A stretch of 64,000 nt of DNA from Pseudomonas wadenswilerensis (GTDB taxonomy: Bacteria > Pseudomonadota > Gammaproteobacteria > Pseudomonadales > Pseudomonadaceae): the NCBI RefSeq assembly GCF_900497695.1, contig NZ_UIDD01000005.1, forward strand, positions 265,051 to 329,050. Reading direction: 5' to 3'. Below are positions 8,432 through 18,556 of this stretch, piece by piece. The notes beneath the pieces are model-generated. The model was not told the origin of the DNA. It worked only from the letters and a program-made list of their open reading frames with translations, and did not search any database. Each line of letters begins with the position of its first letter. Positions within the stretch are counted from its first letter, which is position 1. The translations under genes and the position numbers were made by a program.

Positions 8432-11400
8432 TCAGACGAGCGGTTTATGCTCTTCTGCGGTTTCCAGTTTCTCTTCGAGCACTTGTTCAGCCGGTGCAGC
8501 AGGCGCTTCTTCAGCGACTACGGCAGCGCTGGCTTCGGCGGCGACCGCTGCAGCGGCGGCTGCGGCAGCTTCGGCTTCACGCTTGCGACGGCGTACTTCA
8601 CGTGGATCGTTCGGCGCGCGACCGCTGCTGGTCAGGGCGCTGGCCGGTGCTTCGACAGCAGGTGCCGGCTCTTCAACCGGTGCTGGCTCGACAACTGGCG
8701 CAGGCGCTTCGACTGCTTCGACGGCAACCACTGGCTCGGCCACAACCGGTGCCTGGACTTCAGGCTCTGGCTCGACCGCGGCAACAGGCTCGACCACTTC
8801 AGCTGGCGCAGCAACAGGGGCTTCGACTACTGGAGCGATACTGGCTTCTACTGCTGCTGGTGCTTCGACCGGGGCAGTAAAGGGTTGCTCGACAACCGGT
8901 GCGGCAGCGACTTCAGCAGCCTGAGCGGTTTCAACCACTTCGGCGACTTCAGAGGCTTCAACCACTGGCTGAGCAGCTTCGACGACGACGGTTTCGCTGG
9001 TAGCAACTTCAACAACAGCCGGCTCTTCGATTGTGGCAGTGGCGCGTTCGGCCTGCTGGTTGGCTTCGGCTTCGGCAGCGGCGCTGATGTTGCTGGTGGC
9101 AACAGCGGCAGTCACGGCCAGGCCAGCGGCCAGTTCAGCACCCAGCTCGGTGGCTTGCGGCTGCTCTTCGCTGCCTTCTTCCGAACCTTCTACCAGGTTG
9201 CCGTTGGCATCGCGTTGACGCTCGCGACGGTTGCTGCGGCGACGCTGGCCACGGGAGCGGCGGCGAGGGCGTTCGCCTTCGGTGCCTTCCAGGTTGTCAT
9301 CCTGCAGCAGCTCTTCGTTCGGCAGTTGCTCTTCAGCAGCTTCAGCAGCCTGTTCGGCTGGGCGAGGCTGACGCTCTTCACGCGGCGGACGCGGTTGGCG
9401 CTCTTCACGTGGGGCACGTTCTTCACGCGGAGCACGTTCTTCGCGCGGTGCGCGCTCTTCACGTGGTGCGCGTTCTTCGCGTGGGGCGCGTTCTTCACGA
9501 GGCTGACGCTCTTCGCGCGGGGCGCGTTCAGGGCGTTCTTCGCTTACGGCCGGGGTGGCTGCGTCCAGTGGCTCGCGCAGTTCGCGGACCGGACGGTCCT
9601 CGCGGGGGCGGCGTTCTTCACGTGGTGCGCGTGGTTGACGCTCTTCACGCGGTTGACGTGGTGCGCGCTCTTCACGGGCAGGTGCTTCTTCGCGGGCTTC
9701 GCGTGGCTGACGCTCTTCACGTGGGGCGCGCTCGGCACGTTCTTCACGCGGTTTGCGGTCTTCATCACGGCGGCCGTTGCGGTTGCGGCTCTGCTGGCGA
9801 CCGTTGCGGCGTTCTTCGTTGCGCTGCGGGCGTTCGGTGGCAGGCTTCTCGGCAACCACAGGCGCTGCGGCGGCAGGTTCGTCCTTGCCGGCGAACAGGC
9901 TGACCAGCGACTTCACCAGACCTTTGAACAGGCTTGGCTCAGGTGTGTGCTGGACTGGAGCGGCCACTGGTGCGGCAGCTTCGGCAGGTACCGGGGCGTT
10001 GGCGCGGGCCGGAGCGGTCTTGACGGCGGCTTCCTGGCGCACCAGGGTGCGGGTGGCGGCAGTCGGCTGGACTTCTTCGGTCTCGGCGGCGGTGATTTCG
10101 TAGCTGGACTGGCCGCTAAGGGCTTCCGGGCTGTCGTCGCGCAGGCGCTGGACTTCGAAATGCGGGGTTTCCAGGTGATCGTTCGGCAGAATGACGATAC
10201 GGGCCCGGGTGCGCAGCTCGATCTTGGTGATCGAATTGCGTTTTTCGTTGAGCAGGAAGGCTGCAACCGGAATCGGCACTTGGGCGCGGACTTCGGCGGT
10301 GCGGTCTTTCAGGGCTTCTTCTTCGATCAGGCGCAGGATGGCCAGCGACAGCGATTCGACGTCACGGATGATGCCGGTGCCGCTGCAGCGTGGGCAGACG
10401 ATGCCGCTGCTTTCGCCAAGCGATGGGCGCAGGCGCTGACGGGACATTTCCAGCAGGCCGAAGCGCGAGATGCGGCCAACCTGTACACGGGCACGGTCGG
10501 CTTCCAGGCATTCGCGGACTTTTTCTTCCACGGCGCGCTGGTTCTTGGCCGGGGTCATGTCGATGAAGTCGATCACGATCAGGCCGCCGATGTCACGCAG
10601 ACGCAGCTGGCGGGCGATTTCCTCAGCCGCTTCCAGGTTGGTCTGCAGGGCGGTTTCCTCGATGTCGCTGCCTTTGGTGGCGCGCGCCGAGTTGATGTCG
10701 ATGGAGACCAGGGCTTCGGTCGGGTCGATGACGATCGAGCCGCCGGACGGCAGGTCGACGACGCGCTGGAAGGCGGTTTCGATCTGGCTTTCGATCTGGA
10801 AACGGTTGAACAGCGGCACGCTGTCTTCGTACAGCTTGATCTTGCTGGCGTACTGCGGCATCACCTGGCGGATGAAGGTCAGGGCTTCTTCCTGGGCGTC
10901 GATGCTGTCGATCAGTACTTCGCCGATATCCTGACGCAGGTAGTCACGGATGGCGCGGATGATGACGTTGCTTTCCTGGTAGATCAGGAATGGCGCGGCG
11001 CGGTCCTGGGAGGCTTCCTTGATCGCGGTCCACAGCTGCAGCAGGTAGTCGAGGTCCCACTGCATTTCTTCGCTGCTGCGGCCAAGGCCGGCAGTGCGCA
11101 CGATCAGGCCCATGTCGGCAGGGGCGACCAGGCCGTTGAGGGCCTCGCGCAGTTCGTTGCGCTCTTCGCCTTCGATGCGACGGGAGATGCCACCGGCACG
11201 CGGGTTGTTCGGCATCAGTACCAGGTAACGACCGGCCAGGCTGATGAAGGTGGTCAGGGCAGCGCCCTTGTTGCCGCGCTCTTCTTTCTCGACCTGGACG
11301 ATGACTTCCTGGCCTTCGCTGAGCACTTCCTTGATGTTCACCCGGCCTTCGGGCGACTTCTTGAAGTATTCGCGGGAGATTTCCTTCAGCGGCAGGAAGC

Positions 11401-11596
11401 CGTGACGCTCGGAGCCGAAGTCGACGAAAGCGGCTTCAAGGCTAGGTTCGATCCGGGTGATCCGGCCTTTGTAGATGTTGGCCTTCTTCTGCTCACGCGC
11501 GCCGGACTCGATGTCCAGGTCGTAGAGACGTTGGCCGTCCACCAGAGCTACACGCAACTCTTCGGGTTGAGTCGCGTTAATCAGCATTCTTTTCAT
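8432..11596 (-). CDS. rne: Ribonuclease E
   Basis: RNase E is the endonuclease that initiates mRNA decay, processes rRNA and tRNA, and scaffolds the degradosome. The protein has 1054 residues from the ATG at 11596 ([17 protein letters not shown]). The N-terminal half carries the S1 domain, the catalytic block [12 protein letters not shown] and [11 protein letters not shown] with the two metal-binding aspartates, and the zinc-link CPRCSGTG. The C-terminal half, after about residue 520, is low complexity: arginine/glutamate-rich blocks (RNA and partner binding) followed by an Ala/Val/Glu/Pro-rich tail. A long in-frame stretch opposite this gene reflects codon bias rather than a second gene. Confidence 0.96.
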   Translation of the reverse strand: MKRMLINATQPEELRVALVDGQRLYDLDIESGAREQKKANIYKGRITRIEPSLEAAFVDFGSERHGFLPLKEISREYFKKSPEGRVNIKEVLSEGQEVIVQVEKEERGNKGAALTTFISLAGRYLVLMPNNPRAGGISRRIEGEERNELREALNGLVAPADMGLIVRTAGLGRSSEEMQWDLDYLLQLWTAIKEASQDRAAPFLIYQESNVIIRAIRDYLRQDIGEVLIDSIDAQEEALTFIRQVMPQYASKIKLYEDSVPLFNRFQIESQIETAFQRVVDLPSGGSIVIDPTEALVSIDINSARATKGSDIEETALQTNLEAAEEIARQLRLRDIGGLIVIDFIDMTPAKNQRAVEEKVRECLEADRARVQVGRISRFGLLEMSRQRLRPSLGESSGIVCPRCSGTGIIRDVESLSLAILRLIEEEALKDRTAEVRAQVPIPVAAFLLNEKRNSITKIELRTRARIVILPNDHLETPHFEVQRLRDDSPEALSGQSSYEITAAETEEVQPTAATRTLVRQEAAVKTAPARANAPVPAEAAAPVAAPVQHTPEPSLFKGLVKSLVSLFAGKDEPAAAAPVVAEKPATERPQRNEERRNGRQQSRNRNGRRDEDRKPREERAERAPREERQPREAREEAPAREERAPRQPREERQPRAPREERRPREDRPVRELREPLDAATPAVSEERPERAPREERQPREERAPREERAPREERAPREERAPREERAPREERQPRPPREERQPRPAEQAAEAAEEQLPNEELLQDDNLEGTEGERPRRRSRGQRRRSNRRERQRDANGNLVEGSEEGSEEQPQATELGAELAAGLAVTAAVATSNISAAAEAEANQQAERATATIEEPAVVEVATSETVVVEAAQPVVEASEVAEVVETAQAAEVAAAPVVEQPFTAPVEAPAAVEASIAPVVEAPVAAPAEVVEPVAAVEPEPEVQAPVVAEPVVAVEAVEAPAPVVEPAPVEEPAPAVEAPASALTSSGRAPNDPREVRRRKREAEAAAAAAAAVAAEASAAVVAEEAPAAPAEQVLEEKLETAEEHKPLV
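9398..9513. repeat. 18-bp tandem repeat inside rne
   Basis: About six degenerate 18-bp units within rne encode the repeated hexapeptide AlaProArgGluGluArg in the arginine-rich region of the C-terminal half. Third-position differences separate the units, so the repeat is under protein-level selection or is old. Copy number is likely to vary between strains. Confidence 0.8.
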
Positions 11597-12284
11597 GTAA
11601 TACCGTCGGTTTCCGGGCTGCCGGAAACGGCGTTCGGCACACACGACTTCTCACGGTCTGTGTCAGGTGCGCAAGGGGTGGCGGGCCACCCCCGTGTCCA
11701 GCAACTTTCGAGTCCGACTGGTCACCCAGTACTGCCGAAGTCGCGACGACGCGTCCTGCTTGCTGTGGTGTCAAATGCACTCAGTCAGGAGGAGGAATCA
11801 GCCTTCGGCCGTGGACGCCCGTGGGGCATCTTGATCAAGACCGGGTCCGGTCGCCTGGCCAATAGGCCGGTGGACTGGACGCAGTGCTACACGGTCCGAC
11901 GGTTGTGCATCTCCACCCTACACGTATCCCTGATAATTCGGGTGCTGCCGCGCGCTGAATCCGCAACGGGTTGCATTTTCGCCAGCTCCATACGGGAGCC
12001 CGCGCCTTTTATGTCCAAGGCTGGTATTTCCGAAGCCGTCGCCATGACTGCGTGAAATTGACGGCACTGACAGAGTGGCAGCGAAAAAAAACGTGGGGGA
12101 GGGTGAAATACCGCTCTTGTAGTTTTTTATCGGTCTTCTCTGCGCGGCGCTGGTGGCGATTCCAGGCATTTCTGTAAACTGGCGAAAGCCCCGTCGGACG
12201 GCCTCGCGTCCTCGAGAATTGCGTCGGTCAGGGCCGGCTATAAGCCGTGAGTCCGCTGGCCAGCCGCTTTTGGCGGCGTTCGCG
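11597..12284 (-). other. Long untranslated leader of rne
   Basis: No credible gene lies in this 700-base stretch between the divergent rne and rluC. If the promoter at 12285-12313 is used, the rne mRNA has a leader of roughly 680 bases. Long rne leaders are known in enterobacteria, where leader hairpins let RNase E cut its own message. I did not identify a specific conserved hairpin here. Confidence 0.55.
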
Positions 12285-12313
12285 ACTATAGCAGCAATCA
12301 TTAAGTGCTTCAA
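12285..12313 (-). promoter_or_regulatory. Sigma-70 promoter for rne
   Basis: On the minus strand, TTGAAG (12308-12313) and TATAGT (12285-12290) are separated by 17 bp. This gives 4/6 and 5/6 matches to the consensus -35 and -10. The predicted start is near 12278. The rluC start codon at 12342 lies just beyond, so both genes share this small divergent control region. Confidence 0.6.
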
Positions 12314-12341
12314 ATCCATAAAAAATTGTTATGATTGGCAA

Positions 12342-13298
12342 ATGACGACTAATGCCCCTCCGACCTCCGGCGTCCAGCTGATCGAGGTCGCGCCGGAACT
12401 TGCCGGCCAACGAATCGATAATTTTCTCATCACTGCGCTCAAGGGTGTTCCCAAGACCTTGATTTACCGCATTTTGCGTAAAGGCGAAGTGCGCGTGAAC
12501 AAGGGCCGGATCAAGCCCGAGTACAAGTTGCAGGCCGGTGACATCGTGCGCGTGCCGCCCGTTCGTCTGCCTGAGCGCGACGAACCGGTGCCGGTGGCCC
12601 AGGGTTTGCTTCAACGTCTCGAGGCGGCGATCGTCTACGAAGACAAGGCCCTGATTGTGCTCAACAAGCCCGCCGGCATTGCCGTGCATGGTGGCAGCGG
12701 CCTGAATTTTGGTGTGATCGAAGCCTTTCGTCAGATGCGTCCGGATGCCAAGGAGCTGGAGCTGGTCCATCGCCTGGACCGCGACACCTCTGGCCTGTTG
12801 ATGATCGCCAAGAAGCGCAGCATGTTGCGTCACCTGCACGCCGCCCTGCGTGGTGATGGTGTCGACAAGCGCTACATGGCGCTGGTTCGCGGTCACTGGG
12901 CTACCGCCAAGAAGCAGGTCAATGCCCCGTTGCTCAAGAGCAACCTGCGCTCCGGCGAGCGCATGGTTGAGGTCAACGACGAGGGTAAAGAGGCGCTGAC
13001 GATCTTCCGTGTGCTGCGCCGTTTCGGCGAGTTCGCGACGATTGTCGAGGCGCGGCCGATCACTGGGCGCACCCACCAGATTCGCGTGCATGCCCTGCAT
13101 GCCGGGCATTGCATCGCCGGCGACAGCAAGTATGGCGATGAAGATTTCACCCGCGAGATCCGCGACCTGGGTGGCAAGCGCCTGTTCCTGCATGCCTACG
13201 CCCTGACCGTGCCGCTGCCTGATGGCGGCGAGCTCAAGCTCGAGGCGCCGGTGGACGATATGTGGGCCAAGACCGTGGAGCGCCTGAGTGCAGCGTGA
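12342..13298 (+). CDS. rluC: 23S rRNA pseudouridine synthase RluC
   Basis: RluC makes pseudouridines 955, 2504 and 2580 of 23S rRNA in E. coli. This homologue has 318 residues: an S4 RNA-binding domain at about 20-85 ([28 protein letters not shown]) and the RluA-type catalytic domain with [11 protein letters not shown] carrying the catalytic aspartate. [20 protein letters not shown] follows near residue 245. The ATG at 12342 is only about 10 bases from a TATGAT element, so the message may have almost no leader. The divergent rne arrangement is conserved in gamma-proteobacteria. Confidence 0.94.
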   Translation: MTTNAPPTSGVQLIEVAPELAGQRIDNFLITALKGVPKTLIYRILRKGEVRVNKGRIKPEYKLQAGDIVRVPPVRLPERDEPVPVAQGLLQRLEAAIVYEDKALIVLNKPAGIAVHGGSGLNFGVIEAFRQMRPDAKELELVHRLDRDTSGLLMIAKKRSMLRHLHAALRGDGVDKRYMALVRGHWATAKKQVNAPLLKSNLRSGERMVEVNDEGKEALTIFRVLRRFGEFATIVEARPITGRTHQIRVHALHAGHCIAGDSKYGDEDFTREIRDLGGKRLFLHAYALTVPLPDGGELKLEAPVDDMWAKTVERLSAA

Positions 13299-13980
13299 TT
13301 ACGACCTGCTGATCTTTGACTGGGACGGCACCCTCGCCGATTCCATTGGCCGGATTGTCGAGGCCATGCACCTGGCCGCCGGTCGCGCGGGCTATGCGAC
13401 CTGCGATGACGAGGCGGTCAAGGGTATAATTGGCCTGGCGTTGCCCGAAGCCATCAGTGTGCTGTATCCGCACCTCGATGCTGTCCAGGTGGCTGCGTTC
13501 CGCCAGCATTACGCTGACGTCTACATGGCTCTGGACGACCAGCCTTCACCACTGTTCGACGGTGTGGTCGAGTCGCTGGAGGGCTTTCGTGCCGAGGGCT
13601 ATCGCCTGGCGGTGGCTACCGGCAAGGCCCGCCGCGGGCTTGATCGGGTGTTGCGCGCCAACGGTTGGGAGGGTTACTTCGACATCACCAGGGCGGCCGA
13701 CGAGAGTCGCGGCAAGCCGCACCCGCAGATGCTCGAGGAGATCCTTGCTCATTGCCAGGTCGAGCCGCAGCGTGCGTTGATGGTCGGAGATTCATCATTC
13801 GACCTGTTGATGGCCAGCAATGCCGGCATGCATTCGGTCGCGGTTGGCTACGGCGCAATGTCGCTGGAGGCCTTGAGCGCCTTCGGGCCACAGGTGTGTA
13901 TCGATCATTTTTCGCAGTTGCAGGCCTGGCTTCGTCGTTCGCCTGTGGCGGCACATTCCAGGGTAGGTGAGCATGGCTGA
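13288..13980 (+). CDS. HAD-family hydrolase (phosphoglycolate phosphatase-like)
   Basis: This 230-residue HAD-superfamily hydrolase starts at a GTG that overlaps the end of rluC. Motif I is [10 protein letters not shown] at residues 9-18, motif II lies around [11 protein letters not shown], motif III is the Lys in GKPHPQ, and motif IV is [16 protein letters not shown]. The alpha-helical cap between motifs I and II places it in the phosphoglycolate/phosphonoacetaldehyde-type subgroup. The physiological substrate is not known. The rluC-HAD-sppA order is usual in Pseudomonas. Confidence 0.88.
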   Translation: MQRDYDLLIFDWDGTLADSIGRIVEAMHLAAGRAGYATCDDEAVKGIIGLALPEAISVLYPHLDAVQVAAFRQHYADVYMALDDQPSPLFDGVVESLEGFRAEGYRLAVATGKARRGLDRVLRANGWEGYFDITRAADESRGKPHPQMLEEILAHCQVEPQRALMVGDSSFDLLMASNAGMHSVAVGYGAMSLEALSAFGPQVCIDHFSQLQAWLRRSPVAAHSRVGEHG

Positions 13981-14956
13981 CGAGTGGAAGGCGCCCAGCG
14001 CCGAAGGCAACGAAGAGCAGAAGAGCTGGAAGCTGCTGGAGAAAACCCTGCTGGCCGGCGTTCAGGAGCAGCGTCGGGCCCGGCGCTGGGGGATTTTCTT
14101 CAAGCTGCTGACCTTCGTCTATCTGTTCGGCATCCTTGCCCTGTTTACTCCATTGATGGACATGGACAAGACGGCCTCGCGCAGTGTCAGCCATACCGCG
14201 CTGGTCGAAGTGCGCGGCATGATCGCTGACCAGGAGCCAGCCAGCGCCGACAATATCGTGGGTGGTCTGCGTGAAGCGTTCAAGGACCCGAAAACCAAGG
14301 CGGTGATCCTGCGCATCAACAGTCCGGGTGGCAGTCCGGTGCAGTCGGGTTACATCTACGATGAAATTCGCCGTCTGCGCGCCGAATACCCGGCAATCAA
14401 GCTGTACGCCGTCATCAGTGACCTGGGGGCTTCCGGTGCCTATTACATTGCCAGTGCTGCTGATCAGATCTACGCCGACAAGGCCAGCCTGGTTGGCTCC
14501 ATCGGTGTGACTGCGGCCGGTTACGGTTTTGTCGGTACCATGGAGAAGCTGGGTGTCGAGCGCCGTACCTATACCGCGGGTGAGCACAAGGCCTTCCTCG
14601 ATCCGTTTCAGCCGCAAAAGCCTGCGGAGACGGCGTTCTGGCAGGGTGTGCTGGAAACCACCCACAAGCAGTTCATTGCCAGCGTCAAGCAGGGCCGTGG
14701 CGAGCGCCTCAAGGACAAGGAGCACCCTGAACTGTTCAGTGGCCTGATCTGGTCGGGCGAGCAAGCATTGGCGCTGGGGTTGGTGGATGGCCTGGGCAGT
14801 GCTGGCTATGTGGCGCGCGAGGTGGTGGGGGAGAAGGAGTTGGTTGACTTCACTGTCGAGGAGTCGCCGTTCGACCGCTTCTCCAAGCGCCTGGGTGCCA
14901 GTGTTGCCGAGCACCTGGCCATGTGGATGGGCTTCCAGGGGCCATCGCTGCGCTGA
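13973..14956 (+). CDS. sppA: Signal peptide peptidase SppA-like (S49 family)
   Basis: This 327-residue membrane-anchored S49 peptidase is the single-domain (short) type. A transmembrane segment lies near residues 45-65 (FFKLLTFVYLFGILALF). The peptidase domain contains RINSPGGSPVQSGYIYDEI and SDLGASGAYYIASAADQIYA, with the nucleophilic serine in GASGAYY and a later conserved lysine. I prefer the ATG at 13973 to a GTG two codons upstream because GGTAGGTGAG is well spaced for it. It overlaps the end of the HAD gene. The family degrades cleaved signal peptides and membrane protein fragments. Confidence 0.9.
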   Translation: MADEWKAPSAEGNEEQKSWKLLEKTLLAGVQEQRRARRWGIFFKLLTFVYLFGILALFTPLMDMDKTASRSVSHTALVEVRGMIADQEPASADNIVGGLREAFKDPKTKAVILRINSPGGSPVQSGYIYDEIRRLRAEYPAIKLYAVISDLGASGAYYIASAADQIYADKASLVGSIGVTAAGYGFVGTMEKLGVERRTYTAGEHKAFLDPFQPQKPAETAFWQGVLETTHKQFIASVKQGRGERLKDKEHPELFSGLIWSGEQALALGLVDGLGSAGYVAREVVGEKELVDFTVEESPFDRFSKRLGASVAEHLAMWMGFQGPSLR

Positions 14957-14971
14957 TTGTCTGGTGCATTG

Positions 14972-15001
14972 AAAAAGCCGACCCTTCGAGGTCGGCTTTT
15001 T
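14972..15001 (+). terminator. Terminator after sppA
   Basis: AAAAAGCCGACC, a short TTCGA loop, GGTCGGCTTTTT form an intrinsic terminator 16 bases after the sppA stop. The A-run on the left would also let it end transcription of maf from the other strand. Confidence 0.9.
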
Positions 15002-15007
15002 ATTTGT

Positions 15008-15057
15008 GTAGGAGCGGGCTCGCCCCGCGATATCGATATGACCGCTCGCTCCCGCAG
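15008..15057. repeat. Degenerate REP
   Basis: GTAGGAGCGGGCTCGCC, a short spacer and the partial inverse CTCGCTCCCGCAGG form a shortened REP pair between the convergent sppA and maf genes. Confidence 0.6.
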
Positions 15058-15060
15058 GCG

Positions 15061-15639
15061 TCAGGGCAGGTTCACGCCTTCAGTCAGCAGCATATCCACC
15101 AGGCGAATCAGCGGCAGGCCGATCAGGCTGGTGGCATCCACCCCGTGGGTGCTCTGGAACAGGCTCACACCCAGGCCTTCGGCCTTGAAGCTGCCGGCAC
15201 AGTCGTAGGGTTGCTCGGCGCGCAGATAGCGCTCGATGCGCGGCAGGTCCAGCTCGCGCATGTTCACCGTGAAGGGCACGCAGTCGACCTGGCAGTGGCC
15301 GGTAGCGCTGTTGAGCAGCGCCAGGCCGGTTAGAAAGGTGACGTGATTGCCGCTGGCGGCCAGCAGTTGCTCGCAGGCGCGTTCAAAGGTGTGGGGTTTG
15401 CCGAGGATCTGCTCGCCAAGCACGGCGACCTGGTCGGAGCCAATGATCAGGTGTCCGGGGTGGCTGTCGGCCAGGGCCTGGGCTTTCTCCCGGGCCAGGC
15501 GTTTGACCAGGTCAAGGGCGGGTTCTTCAATCAGGCGTTGTTCGTCGATATCCGGGGACGCCCAGCTAAATGGCAGGCGCAGGCGTTCGAGCAGTTCGCG
15601 CCGGTAAGGTGAGCTGGAAGCCAGTAATAAAGGCAGCAT
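15061..15639 (-). CDS. Maf family nucleotide pyrophosphatase (YceF type)
   Basis: Maf/YceF-type nucleoside triphosphate pyrophosphatase, 192 residues. The N-terminal LLLASSSPYRRELLERL is the Maf signature and contains the phosphate-binding residues. IIGSDQVAVL carries the conserved aspartate, and GVDATSLIGLPLIRLV is near the end. The variant residues resemble the YceF subgroup, active on methylated GTP, rather than the YhdE subgroup. It is transcribed away from the yceD-rpmF-plsX operon, a conserved arrangement. Confidence 0.9.
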   Translation of the reverse strand: MLPLLLASSSPYRRELLERLRLPFSWASPDIDEQRLIEEPALDLVKRLAREKAQALADSHPGHLIIGSDQVAVLGEQILGKPHTFERACEQLLAASGNHVTFLTGLALLNSATGHCQVDCVPFTVNMRELDLPRIERYLRAEQPYDCAGSFKAEGLGVSLFQSTHGVDATSLIGLPLIRLVDMLLTEGVNLP

Positions 15640-15734
15640 GATAGACTCCTGGGCAGGTGAAACGATTCTAACATGCTGAACGGGGCCGAATTTCCTTTGA
15701 CAGGGGCGGGGGTCATCCCTAGAATGCTGCGCCT

Positions 15735-16262
15735 ATGTTGAATGACCCGATTCCACCTCACGTTGACCCGCGCAAATTGGCCGATCGTGGTGTTTCCCTC
15801 GAAGGAACACTGCAACTCGCCGATTTGGAGAGACTCTGCGACCCGCTTTCCGACACTGTCGGTACGGTGCAGGCTAAATTCGATTTTGAGCGCGACGAGC
15901 AAAAGGCTGTGGTTATCCACACCGACCTGCACGTCGAGGTCAAGATGGTTTGCCAGCGTTGTCTTGAGCTGGTCACCCTGCCGATCCACAGCGAAACTAC
16001 ATACGCCGTGGTGAAGGAGGGTGCGAATACCCAGTCGTTGCCGAAAGGTTATGACGTGCTGGAACTGGGCGAAGATCCTTTGGATCTGCAGGCCTTGGTC
16101 GAGGAGGAGCTTCTGCTCGCCTTGCCTATCGTGCCTGCTCATCATCCGGAAGAATGCCAGCAGCCGGCGGGCGCCGATGAGCCCGAACCGAGCAAGGACG
16201 AGGTAACACGGTCCAACCCGTTCAGTGTATTGGCGCAGTTAAAGCGTGACCCAAACGTTTAG
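15735..16262 (+). CDS. yceD: YceD / DUF177 protein
   Basis: This 175-residue protein of the DUF177 (YceD) family is linked to 23S rRNA accumulation in E. coli and plants. The central block VKMVCQRCLELVTLPI holds the CxxC pair typical of the family, followed by LGEDPLDLQALVEEELLLALP. The C-terminus is acidic and ends NPFSVLAQLKRD, a conserved tail. It is directly followed by rpmF and probably shares its promoter. Confidence 0.92.
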   Translation: MLNDPIPPHVDPRKLADRGVSLEGTLQLADLERLCDPLSDTVGTVQAKFDFERDEQKAVVIHTDLHVEVKMVCQRCLELVTLPIHSETTYAVVKEGANTQSLPKGYDVLELGEDPLDLQALVEEELLLALPIVPAHHPEECQQPAGADEPEPSKDEVTRSNPFSVLAQLKRDPNV

Positions 16263-16275
16263 GAGTTAATCAATT

Positions 16276-16458
16276 ATGGCTGTTCAGCAGAACAAAAAAT
16301 CCCGCTCTGCCCGTGACATGCGCCGTTCGCACGACGCCCTCTCGGAAAACGCTCTGTCCGTAGAGAAAACCACTGGTGAAGTGCACCTGCGTCACCACGT
16401 ATCGCCAGAAGGCGTATACCGTGGTCGTAAAGTGATCGACAAGGGCGCTGACGAGTAA
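16276..16458 (+). CDS. rpmF: 50S ribosomal protein L32
   Basis: Ribosomal protein L32, 60 residues, starting [20 protein letters not shown] and ending [19 protein letters not shown]. This is the non-zinc form without CxxC pairs, as usual in Pseudomonas. It lies 13 bases after yceD and 3 bases before plsX, linking ribosome and phospholipid synthesis in one operon. Confidence 0.98.
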
Positions 16459-16461
16459 TCC

Positions 16462-17472
16462 TTGTCCGCTCAGATCATCGCGATTGACGCAATGGGCGGG
16501 GACTTCGGTCCCCGCAGCATTGTTCAGGCGAGTATTGCTTGCCTGTCGGCTACCCCCTCGCTGCACCTGACCCTCGTCGGTCAACCCTCCCTCCTTGAAG
16601 ATCTTATCGCTGGCCAGTCGGCAGCGGATCGCGCGCGCCTGCAGATCGTGGCCGCCAGCGAAGTGATCGGCATGGACGAGCGGCCGTCCCAGGCGCTGCG
16701 CGGCAAGCCCGATTCGTCCATGCGCGTGGCCCTGGAACTATTGCGTGATGGCAAGGTTCACGCCTGCGTGAGTGCCGGCAACACCGGTGCGCTGATGGCG
16801 TTGTCGCGCTATGTATTGAAAACCCTGCCCGGCATCGATCGCCCGGCCATGGTTGCCGCCATCCCCACCCAGACCGGTTATTGTCAGCTGCTCGATCTGG
16901 GCGCCAATGTCGACTGCAGCGCGGAAAACCTCTACCAGTTCGCCGTGATGGGCTCGGTGGCCGCCCAGGCCCTGGGGATCTCCCGGCCGCGTGTGGCCTT
17001 GCTCAACGTCGGCACCGAAGACATCAAGGGTAATCAGCAGGTCAAGCTTGCTGCCAATCTGCTGCAGAACGCCCGCGGTCTGAACTACATCGGCTTCGTC
17101 GAAGGTGACGGACTGTACCGTGGCGAGGCGGATGTGGTGGTGTGCGACGGCTTTGTCGGCAATATCCTGCTCAAGTCCAGCGAAGGTCTGGCGACCATGA
17201 TCGGCTCGCGCATCGAGGCCCTGTTCAAGGGCGGGCTTGGCGCGCGCCTGGCCGGGGCTGTGGCCATGCCGCTGCTGCGCCGGTTGCAGGCTGACCTGGC
17301 GCCGGCGCGACATAATGGCGCAAGCTTCCTCGGCCTGCAGGGCATCGTCATCAAGAGTCATGGTTCTGCCGGCGTGCAGGGCTTCCAGAGCGCCATCCAG
17401 CGGGCGCTGATCGAGATCCAGGAGAACCTGCCGCAACGCCTGCACGGTCGCCTGGAAGACCTGTTGCTTTAG
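16462..17472 (+). CDS. plsX: Phosphate acyltransferase PlsX
   Basis: PlsX converts acyl-ACP to acyl-phosphate for phosphatidic acid synthesis. The protein has 336 residues and begins at a TTG ([17 protein letters not shown]); no ATG or GTG fits the conserved N-terminus. Conserved blocks are [11 protein letters not shown] at 7-17, [10 protein letters not shown] near 107 and [18 protein letters not shown] near 220. The weak TTG start so close to rpmF suggests translational coupling and low expression relative to L32. Confidence 0.95.
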   Translation: MSAQIIAIDAMGGDFGPRSIVQASIACLSATPSLHLTLVGQPSLLEDLIAGQSAADRARLQIVAASEVIGMDERPSQALRGKPDSSMRVALELLRDGKVHACVSAGNTGALMALSRYVLKTLPGIDRPAMVAAIPTQTGYCQLLDLGANVDCSAENLYQFAVMGSVAAQALGISRPRVALLNVGTEDIKGNQQVKLAANLLQNARGLNYIGFVEGDGLYRGEADVVVCDGFVGNILLKSSEGLATMIGSRIEALFKGGLGARLAGAVAMPLLRRLQADLAPARHNGASFLGLQGIVIKSHGSAGVQGFQSAIQRALIEIQENLPQRLHGRLEDLLL

Positions 17473-17601
17473 GCATATGCCTCAGGAAGTGGTTAAATGT
17501 GACCGCTTGGTCCTCGTTACCATCCAACTCTTCAGTTTCTTGTGCTCAGCCTGGTGCTGGGCGCTTTATTTCCGACGACAAGATCACTAGGGGCTTGTTC
17601 A

Positions 17602-18540
17602 ATGTCTGCATCCCTCGCATTCGTCTTTCCCGGTCAAGGTTCGCAGTCCCTCGGCATGCTCGCCGAGCTGGGCGCCCAGTATCCGCTGGTCATTGATACC
17701 TTCCGTGAGGCCTCCGAGGCTCTGGGCTATGACCTCTGGGCGCTGACCCAGAACGGTCCGGAAGAGCAACTCAACCAAACCGACAAAACCCAGCCGGCCA
17801 TCCTCACCGCTTCGATCGCCTTGTGGCGCCTGTGGCTGGCCGAGGGCGGCGCGCGCCCGGCATTCGTTTCCGGCCACAGCCTGGGCGAATACAGCGCCCT
17901 GGTTGCCGCTGGCAGCCTGAGCCTGGGTGACGCTGTGAAGCTGGTCAAGCGTCGCGGCGAACTCATGCAAGAGGCCGTTCCGGCCGGGCAGGGCGCCATG
18001 GCGGCAATTCTCGGCCTGGACGACGCTGTCGTCGTGGGTATCTGCGCTGAAGCTGCCCAGGGCGAAGTGGTCAGTGCGGTCAACTTCAACTCGCCTGGCC
18101 AGGTCGTGGTCGCCGGTGCCAAGGCGGCCGTCGGGCGCGCCATGGAAGCCTGCAAGGCTGCCGGCGCCAAGCGTGCACTGCCGCTGCCGGTCAGCGTGCC
18201 GTCGCACTGTGAACTGATGCGCCCGGCTGCCGAGCGCTTTGCCGAGTCGGTCAATGCCATCGACTGGCAGGCCCCGCAGATCCCGCTGGTGCAGAACGTC
18301 AGTGCCGCCGTTGCGGCGGACCTCGACACCCTCAAGCGCGACCTGCTGGAGCAACTGTACAAGCCGGTGCGTTGGGTCGAGTGCGTGCAGACCCTGGCCG
18401 CCAATGGTGCGGTACAGCTGGTCGAGTGCGGCCCGGGCAAGGTTCTGGCCGGCCTGAACAAGCGCTGCGCCGACGGCGTCAACACCTCTAACCTCAATAC
18501 CCCGGATGCTTTCGCCGCGACCCTCGCGGCGCAGGCCTGA
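17602..18540 (+). CDS. fabD: Malonyl-CoA:ACP transacylase
   Basis: FabD loads malonyl groups onto ACP. The protein has 312 residues from the ATG at 17602 (MSASLAFVFPGQGSQSLGM), the usual FabD start; longer in-frame starts upstream are not conserved. The active-site serine is in SGHSLGEYSALVAAG near residue 92, with further blocks MQEAVPAGQGAMAAILG and the histidine in PSHCELM. It starts the fabD-fabG-acpP-fabF run. Confidence 0.96.
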   Translation: MSASLAFVFPGQGSQSLGMLAELGAQYPLVIDTFREASEALGYDLWALTQNGPEEQLNQTDKTQPAILTASIALWRLWLAEGGARPAFVSGHSLGEYSALVAAGSLSLGDAVKLVKRRGELMQEAVPAGQGAMAAILGLDDAVVVGICAEAAQGEVVSAVNFNSPGQVVVAGAKAAVGRAMEACKAAGAKRALPLPVSVPSHCELMRPAAERFAESVNAIDWQAPQIPLVQNVSAAVAADLDTLKRDLLEQLYKPVRWVECVQTLAANGAVQLVECGPGKVLAGLNKRCADGVNTSNLNTPDAFAATLAAQA

Positions 18541-18556
18541 TTTAGGAGAAACTTGC

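Noticed and set aside
9398..9513. CRISPR-like array
   Set aside because: The repeats are 18 bp, directly adjacent with no spacers, and lie in frame within rne.
8447..12055. Very long open frame (over 1200 codons) on the plus strand opposite rne
   Set aside because: It is fully antisense to the conserved RNase E gene, runs past it into the leader, has no family features, and arises from the rarity of stop codons opposite GC-rich Ala/Glu/Arg codons.
12308..12335. Mirror promoter for rluC using CTTCAA as -35 and TATGAT as -10
   Set aside because: The -10 is reasonable, but CTTCAA matches the -35 consensus at only two positions and the start would fall on the ATG itself; too weak to list as a feature.
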